The position numbers and the translations under genes are program-made. From Quercus robur (lineage: Eukaryota; Streptophyta; Magnoliopsida; Fagales; Fagaceae), in contig NC_065541.1 in assembly GCF_932294415.1 (NCBI RefSeq), forward strand, positions 50,694,290 through 50,758,289: a stretch of DNA of 64,000 bases, read 5' to 3'. A model generated the notes under the pieces. It was given only the letters and a program-made list of their open reading frames with translations, did not search any database and had not been told where the DNA came from. Below are positions 23,777 to 36,596 of this stretch, in pieces. Each line of letters opens with the position of its first letter. Position 1 is the stretch's first letter.

Positions 23777-23900
23777 AACTGTGCCAATGGGCTCTAGCTC
23801 AAAAGACATTTCCTTCCCCCATAAGAAAGATTGGAGGATAAGGTTATGGATTCAAAACCCACTGCATGTGTGTGCAAACTTGTCAAAAATAAACAGAAGA
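23777..23900 (+). mobile_element. tRNA-derived SINE, copy 1 (diverged)
   Basis: Contains CTCTAGCTCAAAAG (A-box region) and GGTTATGGATTCAAAACCC (B-box region) with the same spacing as the better preserved copy at 25095-25217, then a GTGTGTGC tail. It lies inside the MULE, so it inserted after the MULE formed or came with captured DNA. Confidence 0.55.
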
Positions 23901-24454
23901 ATTAAATCATGTCAAGGGGAGTTGTAACAATTTGGCTATGTGATCCCTTGAGTCTTTCACATTTTAAACTTTTTGTCAATGAGTTCATCACAAAAATTTT
24001 GTGGAACATATTTCAGCAACTATATATGTTTTCTTGAGTCCATTGTTCCTTTGAATGCAATGAGAAAATTTACACGCTTGACCAATTGTAGCTGCTGCCT
24101 AGTGCCTACCCCCTTGCTCCATTGGTAGCCCCAGCATGAATACCATTATTAATACAGCAGTCTCTGATACTTCTTCTGGCATGTAGCCATTGTAAGGGCC
24201 ATTTCCTAGCATGCTACCTAGGCATGTAGCTTCTAGCAGGCTGCTTGAAATGACACTCCCCCATTCTTTGAAACTATCTCCTTTACTCTACTAAGCAAGT
24301 AAAATTTTTTACTTTACTGTTTGGCTGTTTTTATTTCACTTTTATTTCACACTCTTCTTAATATGAGCTATGCTAACCCTAATTTTTTTTTGTAATAAGG
24401 CTTGGTTGTTGTTATTGTTATTTTCTTAACATAAGCTATATGGATTTGTTAAGG

Positions 24455-24545
24455 GAGTTGGTGCCATGAGCCTTGTAGCTCAATTGGCGCTTCCTAGTGT
24501 TTCCAAAGGAGATGTCTAGGGTTCAAAGGGAGCTGGTGGTTTGTT
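24455..24545 (+). mobile_element. Short SINE-like insert with direct repeats
   Basis: TAGCTCAATTGGCGCTTCC and GGGTTCAAAGG resemble Pol III boxes. The stretch is bracketed by the direct repeat TTTGTTAAGGGAG (about 24446-24459 and 24541-24555). Truncated and diverged. Confidence 0.4.
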
Positions 24546-25094
24546 AAGGGAGCTAATGGTTTTCGTTTTTTGGTAGTTAAATTCTTATGTGTATAATGTA
24601 GAAGGATTTTGATTGTTATGATGAAGTATCTACCTGACTCTCAATATGTGTACCTGGGCATGCACTAAATTGTAGTTTTTGAAGTACTAATTTATGTAAT
24701 GGAACAAGTATATGTGAAAAAAAAATTCATTAGAAGATGAATGGTAAAGTTGTCACTAGAAAAAGTAAATACTCTAGTTGTGATCATCACCTAGAAGTCT
24801 AGAATGGTTATCTGAGTATGAAGTGTTGGGACCTGATGCATGCCAGAGATTAGTTCTCTCCATGCCCTTTTTGGGACTAAGAATGATTCTTGGGGTTTTT
24901 ATTTTTAATTTGTAAAATCGGAAGTGGTCGTGTTGCTATAGCTACCTCATTGATAGGCCTAATGTACTCTATCAATGGTCTTGCATTACTTGTAGTTTGA
25001 GCTGTGGTTGTCCACTGAATGATTAGTATGGATGTATTTGAAGGGCTTTAGTAATTTTATAAGCTGTTAAATCCGATAGTTTCATTAATTAGAA

Positions 25095-25217
25095 GCCAAT
25101 AAGCTACAGCTCAATTGGCACTTCTTTCCCTTGTAAGAGCAAGGTGGAGGGTGAGGTTGTGCATTCAAGACACACTGGGTGTGTGTGTGTGTAACTTACC
25201 AATAAAAAAATAAAAAT
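25095..25217 (+). mobile_element. tRNA-derived SINE, copy 2
   Basis: Pol III A box in ACAGCTCAATTGGC and B box in GGTTGTGCATTCAAGACA, then a (GT)n stretch and an A-rich 3' end. Target duplication CATTAATTAGAA / CATTGATTAGAA (25083-25094, 25218-25229) with one mismatch. Inside the MULE. Confidence 0.7.
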
Positions 25218-25229
25218 CATTGATTAGAA

Positions 25230-27120
25230 TAAGAACCAATCATGATGGGGATGTTTATAATTATCTTTGACTGCTCAAATAACATAATCAAGCCACCTTT
25301 GGTGATATATGACTGTTGAAAAAAAAAGTATATATATATATATATGTTCTTTTTCTGCTCTATATCTTTGTTTGTTATATACTTTCCTTGGTAGGTGCAA
25401 TTTGATAATAAAAAAAATTCATCATGTTTCATTACTGTTGTGTAATCTCTAGTTCTTCACCACCATAGCCTTTTTAACTACTACCTCATTCCTACAAGAG
25501 TTGTAGTCAGCAATATTAGTTTAATTTTGCCAAATTTATTTTCTGATTTAGCTTCAATATTTGCAATTCTTTATATATTTTTTTTCTTCTCATAAGTACA
25601 CTGATTTAAGATCTTGTTCTCACTATGCATTTGAATCTGTCTTCTATGTATCTCCTCTTTTATATGAGTCATTGGTTGAAAGGTTTTGTGGTTGTGCTCC
25701 TTGATAGAGGTTTAATACTTTTTTGCTGTTTTTTATGATCTTGTTAGTTCCCAGACATAGGAGGTTATGGTGCATGTCTACCATGGTAGGGTGTGTTTAT
25801 TCTGTATTCAATAGCTGCCTTTTCTGTTTCATGTACATTAGATTCAACTAGACTAATTATTTTTATTCTAAGAAAATATACCCTCTTTTCATATATAATA
25901 ATTTTCAAAATTCTTAATCCCTTTTCTAAAAAAAATTCTTAATCCCTGACTAGATTAGTTAGGGTTAGCCTCATGTATTATTATTTTTTCCATCCTATTC
26001 TATCTAAATTCATATGATCTATTACTTTGTTCATTGACATGTCCTTTTTTATTACTTCTACTTATGATTTTTGGTCTTCCTCTACCTCTTTTTTGTTCTT
26101 TCAACTTGGATCAACTCACTCTTTCATGCCGGTGCATTAGTCTTTCTCCTCTGAACATGATTTTTCTGATTTTTTCATCAATAGGGGCTACCCTATCTTT
26201 AAGCAAATTTCCTCATTTTGAATCGTATCTTTCCATGTTGAAAGAACTCCATTTGAGCATGTTTTACAAATTTACCAGACTAATGTGCACTGTCGTTTCC
26301 TATACAAATTATGTACAACTTGTGATTAAAAATTATGTTAATTTCTATAGACTAAATTTTGAGACCTAGTTTGAATTGTATGAAATATTACATCCATTTG
26401 TTTCAAATGAATCAAGTATCAAAGAAATTGGACTAGTATTGAATGTTTTATGAGTTTTTCATTCTGACCCTTAATCTATCTTTGACGGAATTGAGTTTAA
26501 GGGCTTGTACAAATTTTAATTAATCATTGAGAAATGAGACTGAACTGAAATTTATAGAGTATGAACTAATCATATGTATGGTTGTTCATATTAAGTTTTA
26601 TGCCAATTGGAGACTTTTAAGTAAGTTAAATTAAGTTCACAAGTAGACTGATTTACATTAACTTGAATCTGTAAGAGTAATGAAATACTAAAAAATTAGA
26701 GACTTAAAGCTTGGTTTTGGATTATTATATTAGATTTTCATTTGATGTCACTATCCATTGATATGTGTTTTAATACTTGAGCAAGTTTATTATGGCTTCA
26801 TTCAATGGTTTAATACCTAAAAGAAACATATGTACTTCAGTATCAAAGTAAATTTTGATCAACGAAGCACTAAAATTAAATCCTCAGCAAATATAAACAA
26901 ACCCAGAAACATAATCCGATTCCACGGCAAATATAAACAAACCCAGAAACATAATCCGATCTCAAAAAACAATAAAGTTTCGATCTTTTTTAATAGTTCT
27001 ATTAGAAATTCAAAACAGAAACCAAAATAGAAAAAAACGAATTGAAACCAAAGTTTCTTTGATTTTTCCCACTGTTTCCTGACAACCAAACGGTGAAAGT
27101 GAAACACACTTTGAAGCAAC
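25230..27120. other. Right interior of the MULE, no recognised gene
   Basis: AT-rich sequence with no convincing exon. A 43-bp unit (AAATATAAACAAACCCAGAA and on) occurs twice in tandem at about 26888-26974. From about 27390 back to 27130 the minus strand is CT-rich and resembles a plant 5' leader, perhaps the leader of the gene whose pieces were captured; no open frame follows it. Confidence 0.5.
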
Positions 27121-27396
27121 TCACCTTTTTTTTTTTTTTTTTTAGTTTTGAGAGACAGCATAGATTGAAGGAACTCAAAGCTCTGTGAGTGAGAGTGGAG
27201 ACTTTATCAAAGCTCTGTACACCTCGCTGTGGTTTTATCAAATCTTTCGACGAAGATGATGAATGTGAAATAGACTGAGTGAGAGAAGAGGGTGAGTGAG
27301 AGAGGTGCTGAAGTGTGAGAGTGAGAGGGTGAGACTGGTCTGTGTGAGAGAGAGGGTGAGTGAGGCGTTAATTTAAAAAAAAAAAAACCCCTATTT

Positions 27397-27607
27397 GAAA
27401 CCGAGTCTTAGAGACTCGGTTTCCCAGTCTTCCACGTGGTTCAACCACGTCATAGCCAGATCGCCACGTGGATGCCATGTAGGAAATCGAGTCTTAGAGA
27501 CTCGATTTCCAAGTAGACCTCCTACCAGGTCAGATTTGATCAAAACATGAAAACCGAGCCTCAAAGACTCGATTTATAGGCCCAAAATCGAGTCTTTGAG
27601 ACTCGAG
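27397..27607. repeat. Right subterminal palindrome cluster of the MULE
   Basis: Four hairpins of the type ATCGAGTCTTAGAGACTCGAT at 27397-27424, 27483-27510, 27550-27575 and 27583-27607, mirroring those at the left end. Two differ only in the flanking C/T (ACCGAG versus ATCGAG). Confidence 0.85.
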
Positions 27608-27697
27608 ATGTTAGTAAATAATATAGTTTGAGAACTGGGCCTACTAACTAAATAGTTGGGAAATCATGGTTAAATTCCAATTTTGGTCCTTTCTTCT

Positions 27698-29411
27698 CCA
27701 TTGTCCTTTCGTACATACCACGTATGGAATCTGGACTTGCCTTTCCAAATGTTCTAGATTTCTTGGTGTCTTGTGGAGTATATAATAATTGTACAGGTAC
27801 ATTTGGTCAAGGGTGCTGTACCATATTTGATTCATTTCATTATGTCCATTTGTTTAGGTAATTGTTTGTTTTCAGCAATTTATTTTTATAAGGGTAGTGT
27901 TAACGGGTATGCAAGGTGCTCGAAGCAATTTTATGTCAATAAAGTCAATTTTTTGACTAATTTTATAGGGTGTGGAGCTAATAAAGTAAACTTTTTGAAT
28001 TTCATTTTCTATCATTTCATCAATTTATACTAATTTTTTATTAGGTAAACCCCATAATAAAACTTCCTTAACAAAAACCTTACAGTACCCGTTAACATTT
28101 TTCTTTTTATAACAAAAATTAAAAAGGTAAAAGTTAATGGTTTTTTTTTTCCCTTCTAAATACTAAAAGTTAAGTTATTTGAAATAAAATTAAGATAAAA
28201 AGAGTTAGGATCATATTTTCATAAAGTTAGTATATCTTATGATAAAATGCACTTTATTTATATTTGAGTAGTTATATATAGATTCATCATTCAAGAATAT
28301 CATGAACAAAGATAAATTTACTACCAATTTTATTATAGAATATTAAAAAATTATTAAAATATAATATAAAAAATTAAAATTTTTAGTAATTTTAATTTAG
28401 AATATTAAAATAAGCTAACAAATAAAATATATATTTTTAAAAAGGTAGTTTCGTTAAATTTATAAGCTAAAAACTTAAAGTTTTTGCCAACTAAACTTTA
28501 AATAAGATTAGTTTTATACAATTCTTGTAGCGACCTCCCAAAATTTATATCAATTTATGCTTTTTACTATGACCGGTATAAAATAAAATTTTTGGTGGGG
28601 CTCTTTGTTTATGGATGATGTGTCAGACTTTCAATAACATCTCTTTCTTAACTCTTTCTAATTTTTTTTTTTTTTAAATGAATAACATCTCTTTCTTTAA
28701 CAAGTAGTAGTAATAATTTCCTTTGAATTTGTCTTGGAAATATTCGGTGGGACATTAACTTGCTGCCTAAGCTTTGAGCCCATCTCATATCCTCTCATTT
28801 TACCTTTACGAAACCAAACAAACATATGCTCAATGGTCTTTTGGCCTCCTTTTTGGCGGTTTGTTATGTTCCCCACTTTCATATATTCTCTTCAAAAGAT
28901 GTATTAAACAATCAAAACCACTCATTTGATTCTTATCCTTCCTCAAATCATCAATTTACTAGGAATAAAAATAAAAAAGAAACTTAGAAAAATATCTCCT
29001 ATAAATGTTGTCCTTTATGGCTTTATAATAAAGAAAATAATTAGATAATAACTTTATTGAGTATCTAAACTACCTATAAGAGTTTATAATATTTCTTTTG
29101 AGGTAAACTTAATACTTTTCCTAAATGGATCTCATTTATCGTTTTCTTAAACTAGCTTAATGAATCCATGATCCATTTTGAAAAAATTCATCCTTTAAAG
29201 ATTCTCATCTCCTTCTTGGAAAAATATAGGGACAACATTGGTTTCTACAATCAGTTTGAGGCAATCTTTTAATAAAATAAATACTCTCTCCGGTCCTATA
29301 TTGTAAGTTATATTTAGATAATTCAACATTTTAAGAGAACAATAGTCGCAGGTCCATGCAATACGTGGGATAGTTGAGATATATATATGTATGTATGTAT
29401 AAAGTTTAGTA
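27698..29411. repeat. Distal NAC-unit flank, unit 1
   Basis: Continues the flank of NAC copy A beyond the MULE. It aligns with 34087-35427 (unit 2, cut short), 39950-41985 (unit 3) and in part with 45530-46800 (unit 4). Short open frames here are not conserved among the copies, so I call no gene. The unit ends at about 29411, where LINE sequence of unit 2 starts. Confidence 0.8.
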
Positions 29412-29656
29412 ATTTCCAAATACCTATGTCTTCATAACATGCACAGATTTAGTGCAATAAAATTTGAGCCAGTCCCTCCAACCCAATGTAAAGAAAAAGA
29501 ACAAAAAGTTGTAAGTGGAATAGTCATCTTTTCCTAGAAGTCTGTTGCAAATGGACAGTCACTAAGGACATGTCCTATAGATTCTATTTTGTTATTGCAA
29601 ATGGTGCATACGGATGATACTACCTCTGGAGCTCAATATTTCATAAACAGGGCATT
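29412..29656 (-). mobile_element. LINE fragment at the left edge of NAC unit 2
   Basis: Near-identical to 11437-11687 (zinc-binding tail of the LINE remnant). It was copied as passenger DNA in the segmental duplication and not transposed, since both of its edges are duplication breakpoints or collinear flank. Confidence 0.8.
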
Positions 29657-30721
29657 GTTACGTAGTCAGAGGTAAAACGAAATACTTAACACAATGTTTG
29701 GTTTGTGTCTGCCAAACCCAATTGCCCAAGGTGGGAGGTAATTTCAGGGGCTTAAAGCCTATTACATTCATTGTTGTTGCAAACTAATTTGTAATAATTT
29801 TAGTATTTTTCTTTCAAAATCGAACAATCTCTTAGCTTTTGCTTTAATATGTTAAAATATAAGGTATTAGATATATTGTAGATAAGTGATGGAAATCACG
29901 ATTTTAGGGAGAACTAGCCAGGAATTTTCCTTCTTAGGGAGGAGCACTGCCTTGTTTAGAAGGCTTTGTTTAGGTGACAGATAGATGCATCTTATAGCTG
30001 AATCCTTCACTAGGAGAGTTGTCCAATAGCTTCATTCAGTCACCAAAATGAGAGAGAGAGAGAGAGAGATAGTTTTAGACTTTTAGCACGCTGACTGAAC
30101 CCCACAATCCCCTAAAAAGTTGGCAAACCATAGAAAACAATAGGCGTAGGGAACCACGTGAAATCTTGGAATGGAAGCAAGACTCACACACAGAACAATT
30201 TCTGATTAGCTAACAAAAATTTGGAAAGGGTAGGAGCAGCTGAAAGCCTTTATCCTGGCCATGGAATCTTTAGGTAGAATGTGGCATCAATTGCTAATCA
30301 ACAAAATGATCATGAAACAGAAAATACAGCCAAGTCAATCAAATGTCTCTACTGTTCAATAGCATATCCCTGTTCTGATGTTAAGCCATTAGATTTAGAA
30401 ACCAATATAGCACAAACATGAAGTGAAAAATTGCAGCAATAATTTCCAAACCACATATATAAATGCAAATCTAATCATGACAAAAACCATTTATAAAATT
30501 TTCCATTCAACATTAATGTTCACAAAATCCTCAAACCTCAAGTAAAAATATGACATTATTACAATCAAGCCATATTTACAAAATGAAAAATGAAACACTG
30601 ACACTATACACATGCCATAGATATACGCATACATCTGGGCACTGTATGTCTTCTTGTAACGAAATGTAGCAAAATATAACCCATAAATATTGCAATACTT
30701 GGGTGAAACGGACTGAAATGT

Positions 30722-30758
<37 letters not shown>

Positions 30759-30763
30759 GAAGT
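29657..30763. other. 3' flank of NAC copy B
   Basis: Collinear with 13093-14235 and 35447-36596. The T-run 30726-30756 (31 nt) directly follows the stop on the sense strand as an A-tract. No independent gene seen. Confidence 0.7.
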
Positions 30764-33679
30764 TTAGCGCCAGTTCCCATATAGCAGCATTTTCCGAATA
30801 AAGACCACAAACAAAAATATACCTATGAGTATTTTGACAAAATACACCAAGGGCGGAGTAGATTCATGGCCTTTTTGAGCTGTCTCTTGGAAAATGAGGG
30901 AACCCTTCCGATCACTACCCGCTGACCTAACCTTTTTCAACTTAGGACTATTATCTGCATTGGTGCCTCGAGCCATTTTCTGCTCTTTGTCAGATTCTGT
31001 AATGGAACTTTCTTTCTGGGGCAGATTAGTAGTAATACTGAGTCTTGAAACATCTTTGGCCTGCAAAAAGAAATCCTATGTAGTCAAAACATAATAGCAT
31101 ATACGTCCTGAATTTTTTCTTCCATTTAAGACAATCTCAGTAGAGACAATAAACCATTCATGTTCTGCTGCAGCTAAATCCTCTCACCTTGTCAATGGAT
31201 ACAACTTTAAGACTCCTATTCTTCAGGTGGAATTTTCTAGGAGCAGCTCTCTGTTCTACAGAGTGGCGGGATCTTGGTGGATATTGAAGCTTCAAGGTTC
31301 CTATGCCTGGAGGAGATCGTTGACCCTGTGATTGAGTGCTGAGCACATGACGGATATCTGCAGCTGAGTCGACAGAAGAAGCATCAAGAACGACACCATT
31401 TCTATTTTCTTTGTACTGGCCACGGTTAGACGAGGATGCAGTTCCACCGTTAATGATATGCATTTGCTGGTGCTGTAACATCCAGAAATGAACACGAAAT
31501 TTAAATTTCCAAGCATCCTAAACAAGAAAGTCCAAAAAAGTTGTTCCGAAAGACAACACTGCCAGAAATGTGGCAAAGTATAGATACCTGACTGGTGCAA
31601 AACATCAACAGAGCTCAAAATTTTCATTCTACCCGAAGACTCAAAGATCTATAGGAGAATATTATATAACATTGTAGCAATATGAGATTCATATTATTAC
31701 AACGCTCCTAGTAATATTCTGCTATAGAGATTTGTGATTCACAAGCTATTAAAGATATATCCTTCAATAGCAGGTATTGGAAAATATATATTTACCTGTG
31801 CTTGGGCTGTGTCAGTGTCCGAATCACTGCTTAGTCCACCACCATTATAGTATATCTTTATCGATGACTCTGGTGCCCTGGAATCATTGGATTGCCTGAA
31901 TTCTTCAAAGGTATATTCATCCTGCGGGTTGATAAATGAATTGACAAACTGAACCTCTGCCTGTTCATTAGCGAAGGGGTAATCCTGTTCAAAGCAATCA
32001 GTAAATGTGGGATCCACAACAGAAGGTTCCGGCTGATTGTATTCTTCTTCTAACTGCAATGAGTAAGCGAAGTCGTAATCCTGTTGCTGAGATTGAAGGA
32101 GTGATGCCAGTTCTGCATCTACTCGATTGAATTCATGAATCTAAAATCATAAACAAGAAGGCATCAGTTCCAAAAATGCTTCCCAAGGTTTACTTGAAGA
32201 AGTTGATATTGGAAGTATGAAATAATTTCAGCATAAGGCATGCTCCTTCTTACCTCTGGAATTGTATGCCCTGGCACCTGACCTTCAAAATCAGAAGCAG
32301 CATAGCTGCTTACATCACCATCATCACAGGGAGCCTCATTAGTCCTCACATCTGCTTTTTTAAATAAGCGGCAGAGGACAAAAGCTTTCTGCACAAGTTG
32401 GAGAATGAACTGATATCACTCGGTGATAGTAAATAACAGAAGTTTCAGAGAAAAAAAAAAAAAAAAAGAAGTACAATAAAGCTATAAGCTCTTCTAATCG
32501 TGTCAATGACTGTCTAGGATGACATTAGGCATCAAGTACTAGAAATATACTTTATCTGTTAGCAAAGAGGCATTGAACTTCATGGTAATGCACAATAGTT
32601 ATGCAAAAGCAAGTGTATGAATGTGATTAGCAAGTGCCTGATGTAAAAATACTACTTAACAAATTATTTTTCATAGATAGAGATTAAGGCGTGATTCATT
32701 TAATGCATAAAGCACAATTCAAGGACACAATTACTCAAGGTCAGATCCGACTGCCTCAATCAAATATGAACAAAAATGGAGGCTGAATGGATACTGGCAA
32801 AATATGAACGATATTGACCTGAGGTACAATGACATTAATTGCAGCATAGTCCAAACACAATCAAACGTGTATAAAAACAAGGAAATGTATTCCTACCATA
32901 ATCCTAATACAAATTCATAAAATCAACAGCATCAATCTTCATCCAAAGAGAGACAGCAATTAGTGAAAAAATGGATATGAGCATAACATGAAGATTAACC
33001 TCGTGACGAAGAAAGGTAGCTGGCTTATACTCATGAATAACCCAAGGGGTCCTGACCCCATTTCGACCACGACCTACATAGAACACCAAAGTCTTCTTTG
33101 TACCAATCACATTGTTGGTTCCTCTAGCCTTGATGTTCCTATCCTTACCGGTGGATTTCCAGTAGCCTTTCTCGGTCAACCTGTTCGATCGGTTACTGTT
33201 AGTGAACTTGATTTCCCAGGCACAAAAGAAGAACCATTCTTGGTCATCTGACGACGGGAATACTGATAAGTCTGCACAACCATGCACAAGAGACAGACCT
33301 TCAATTCATTACAAAACCTCAAACTTTGATGAATTTTATTTAAGAATCCAGTAGAATAAACACAATAAGACCAATTCTTAACTTGAAAATTGAATAACTA
33401 ATACTATTGAGAGCTTAGCAAGAACAGAATGGATTGAAAACAAGCTCTTGAAATTGAAGTAAAAAAGATTAATTTTTGGCACTTGGGTCAGTAAGATAAG
33501 TAAGTACCGGGTAAATCCCAAGGCTCATGTTTGTAGATATTAACTTCACCAATGGCTCGGACTTCGAAGTCCTTGCCGCCTTGCATTTTGAGCCTCAGAT
33601 AGTGGTTGACCAATTCTTCATCGGTTGGGTGGAATCTATATCCCACCGGTACGTCTAATCCAGTTCCAGAAGATGTCAT
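30764..33679 (-). CDS. Membrane-tethered NAC transcription factor, copy B
   Basis: Six exons: 33508-33679, 33000-33271, 32254-32388, 31796-32140, 31188-31472, 30764-31060; all junctions GT/AG, 501 residues, no stop. The NAC domain covers about 10-160 ([67 protein letters not shown]). The C-terminal helix is at about 475-497 ([15 protein letters not shown]). Exon 2 is four codons longer than in A (insert around [10 protein letters not shown]). Exon 3 carries the GDVSSYAA stretch shared with C, while exons 5 and 6 are closest to A. The loop GRGRNG replaces the usual GRxPxG of the NAC fold, which may weaken it. The role inferred is that of NTL-type NACs, as for A. Confidence 0.9.
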
Positions 33680-35427
33680 GCTTGTTATCTCTCGTAAACT
33701 TCAACTTTCGTTAAAGCAAAGAAACTATAAATAACGAAACAAGGAACCTCAACAACAACAACAACAACAATAGTAAGCAAAAGATAGTAACAAGTAATAA
33801 AGAGCTATGTGTTATGTCTAGTTTGAACTGGAAAATTTTATATTAGAAGAAGCAGGATTGAGCAGAGAAGACAGTGGGTTTTGAGAGTAATGAAATAATT
33901 ATAGTGAGGGCCATTGACTTGAGATGAGAGTAAGTCTTCAGCTTAGTTTAGAAGCTGAGTCTCTGTGCTCTCTGACAAAGATTGAGACAGTTTTGGATTG
34001 GTCTATGACACGTTGACACGAAGTGCTCTGTACTGTGGGGGTGTGGATCCCATTTCTATTTTCTTAGCCGTGTCTTACATCTCCCATGTCCGTCCGTACA
34101 TACCGCGTATGGAATCTGGATTTGCCTTTCCGAATGTTCTAGATTTCTTGGTGTTTGTGGAGTATATAATAATTGCACAGGTACATTTGGTCAAGGGTGC
34201 TGTACTATATTTGGTTCATTTCATTATGTACATTTGTTTAGGTAATTGTTTGTTTTCACTTTTCAGTAGTTTATTTTTATAAGGGTAGTGTTAACGGGTA
34301 TGCATGGTGCTCAAAGCAATTTTATATTAATAAAGTCAACTTTTTGTCAAATTTTTGACTAATTTTATAAGGTGTGGAGCTAATAAAACAAACTTTTTGA
34401 ATTTCACTCGTCACTTTAGTATTATTTTCTATCATTTTATCAATTTATACTAATTTTTATTAGATGGGCTCCATAATAAAACAACATTAACAAAAACCTT
34501 ACGGTACCTGTTAATATTTCTCTTTTTATATCAAAAATTAAAAAGGTAAATAGTTAATAGTTTTTTTTTTCCTTCTAAATAATAAAAGTTAAATTATTTG
34601 AAATAAAATTAAGAAAAAAAGAGTTAGGATCATATTTCTTATAGTTAGTATATCTTATGATAAAATGCACTTTATTTATATTTGAGTAGTTATATATAGA
34701 TTCAAGAATATCATGGACAAAGATAAATTTACTATCAATTTTATTATATAAATTTTACAAATCGATATGTCATAATTCATTCAAAATAAATATAATTTAA
34801 TAAAATAAAGTAATTATATTTTGCTCTCGATGCCCAAACAAAGCTACAATTTTAATACGGTGAGCAAAGTTTGTCATGATATGTAATTAGAGTATACTTA
34901 GGTTAAGCTGGGTGTTGTTTTAGGTAAAAATTGATTTTCAGCCTTTATAAATGTCTGCTTGGGTATTTTCAGGTACCTTATTTACTAAATATGATATATA
35001 AAAAAATTATAGTTTTTACTTTTTAGTAACCTTTAGAGTATTAAAATGTATGACAAAAAGCTAAAAAATAATATATATTTTTAAAAATGTAGTTTAAAAA
35101 AAAAATTGAGACAAAAAATTAAAAAGCTAAAAGTTAAAAGTTTTTACCAACTTAAACTTTAAATAAGATTAGTTTTATAAAATTCATGAAGTGACCTCCC
35201 AAAATTAAATTGCACATCGAATATGCCCCCAATTATAAATTCATATAAATTTATTCTTTTTATACTATGGCCAGACTAAAATAAAATTTTTGGTTGGGCT
35301 CTTTGTTTATGGATGATGTGTCAAACTTTCAATAACATCTCTTTCTTAAATCTCTTTTTTTCTTTTTTTCTTTTATTTATTTAAATTCTAATGAATAACA
35401 TCTCCTTCTTTAACAAGTAGTACTAAT
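33680..35427. repeat. 5' and distal flank of NAC copy B (unit 2)
   Basis: Proximal part 33680-34080 is homologous to the A and C promoters and shows the intact counterpart of the MULE target (GTGTCTTACATCTCCCATG). The distal part matches 27700-28700 and stops at about 35427, shorter than in units 1 and 3. No gene. Confidence 0.8.
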
Positions 35428-35831
35428 AAACAGAGGCATTGTTATGAAGACAAAGCCAAATGAAATACTTAACACAATGTGTGGTTTGTGTCTGCCAAAC
35501 CAAATTGCCCGAGGTGGGAGGTAGATTCAGGGGCTTAAAGCCTATTACATTCATTGTTGTTGCAAACTAATTTGTAATAATTTTAGTATTTTTCTTTCAA
35601 AATCGAACAATCTCTTAGCTTTCGCTTTAATATGTTAAAATATAAGGTATTAGATATATCGTAGATAAGCAGGAAACAGAAATCACGATTTTAGGGAGAA
35701 CTAGTCGGGAATTTTCCTTCTTAGGGAGGAGCACCGCCTTGTTTAGAAGGCTTTGTTTAGGTGACAGATAGATGCATCTTATAGCTGAATCCTTCACTAG
35801 GAGAGTTGTCCAATAGCTGCATTCAGTCACC

Positions 35832-35875
<44 letters not shown>

Positions 35876-36596
35876 AGACTTTTAGCACGCTGAATGAACC
35901 CCACAACCACCTACAAAGTTGGCAATCCATAGAAATCTATAGGCGTAGGGAACCATGTGAAATCCTGGAATGGAAGCAAGACTCACACAGAGACCAATTT
36001 CTGATTGTTAGCTAACAAAAATTTGGAAAGGGTGGGAAAGCCTTTATCCTGGCCATGGAAGCTTTAGGTGGAATGTGGCATCAATTGCTAGTCAACAAAA
36101 TGATCATGAAACAGAAAATACTGCCAAGTCAATCAAATGTCTCTACTGTTCAATAGCATATCCCTGTTCTGATTTTGAGCCATTAGATTTAGAAACCAAT
36201 TTCGCACAAACATGAAGTGAAAAATTGCAGCAATAATTTCCAAAATGCAAATCTAATCATGACAAAAACCATATATAAAATTTTCCATTCAACATTAATG
36301 TTCACAAAATCCTCAAACCTCAAGTAAAAATATGACATTAGTACATGTTGACAACAAATCAAGCCTTATTTACATAATGAAAAATTTATCGCTGTGACAC
36401 TATACACATGCTATGAGATATATGCATACATCTGGACACTGCATGTGTCTTCTTGTGATGAAATGTAGCAAAACATAACCCGTCTGAATTGTAATATATA
36501 GGTGAAATGGACAATGATTTTATCTTATTCTATCAATTTATTTATAAGTGAGCTCCGAAGGACTGGAATGTCTGTGTTTTTTTTTTTTTACGAAGT
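35428..36596. other. Start of unit 3 and 3' flank of NAC copy C
   Basis: Begins with a few bases of LINE-edge sequence (AAACAGAGGCATTGTTATG), then the shared flank. The GA microsatellite at 35838-35871 is the longest of the three. The T-run next to the stop is short (36577-36589, 13 nt). Confidence 0.7.

Larger units (their letters stand above)
17760..27688 (+). mobile_element. MULE (MuDR-type) DNA transposon with captured gene pieces
   Basis: A 9929-bp insertion flanked by a perfect 9-bp target duplication CTTTCTTCT (17751-17759 and 27689-27697), the size expected for Mutator-like elements. The terminal inverted repeats are about 110 bp and diverged; shared blocks include TTAACC.TGATTT, ACTAACATCT.GAG and GACTCGATTTTGG. 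The paralogous NAC flanks of B and C run straight through this site. Inside, on the plus strand, is a decayed transposase (18845-21640). It also holds a minus-strand plant-mobile-domain fragment (22403-22905), two exons of a CID-type RRM gene (23323-23596), SINE copies, and repeated short palindromes near both ends. It is probably immobile on its own because the transposase is broken. Confidence 0.93.

Noticed and set aside
26034-26369. 111-codon hydrophobic frame in the MULE
   Set aside because: T-rich low-complexity sequence with no recognisable domain, splice context or start signal.
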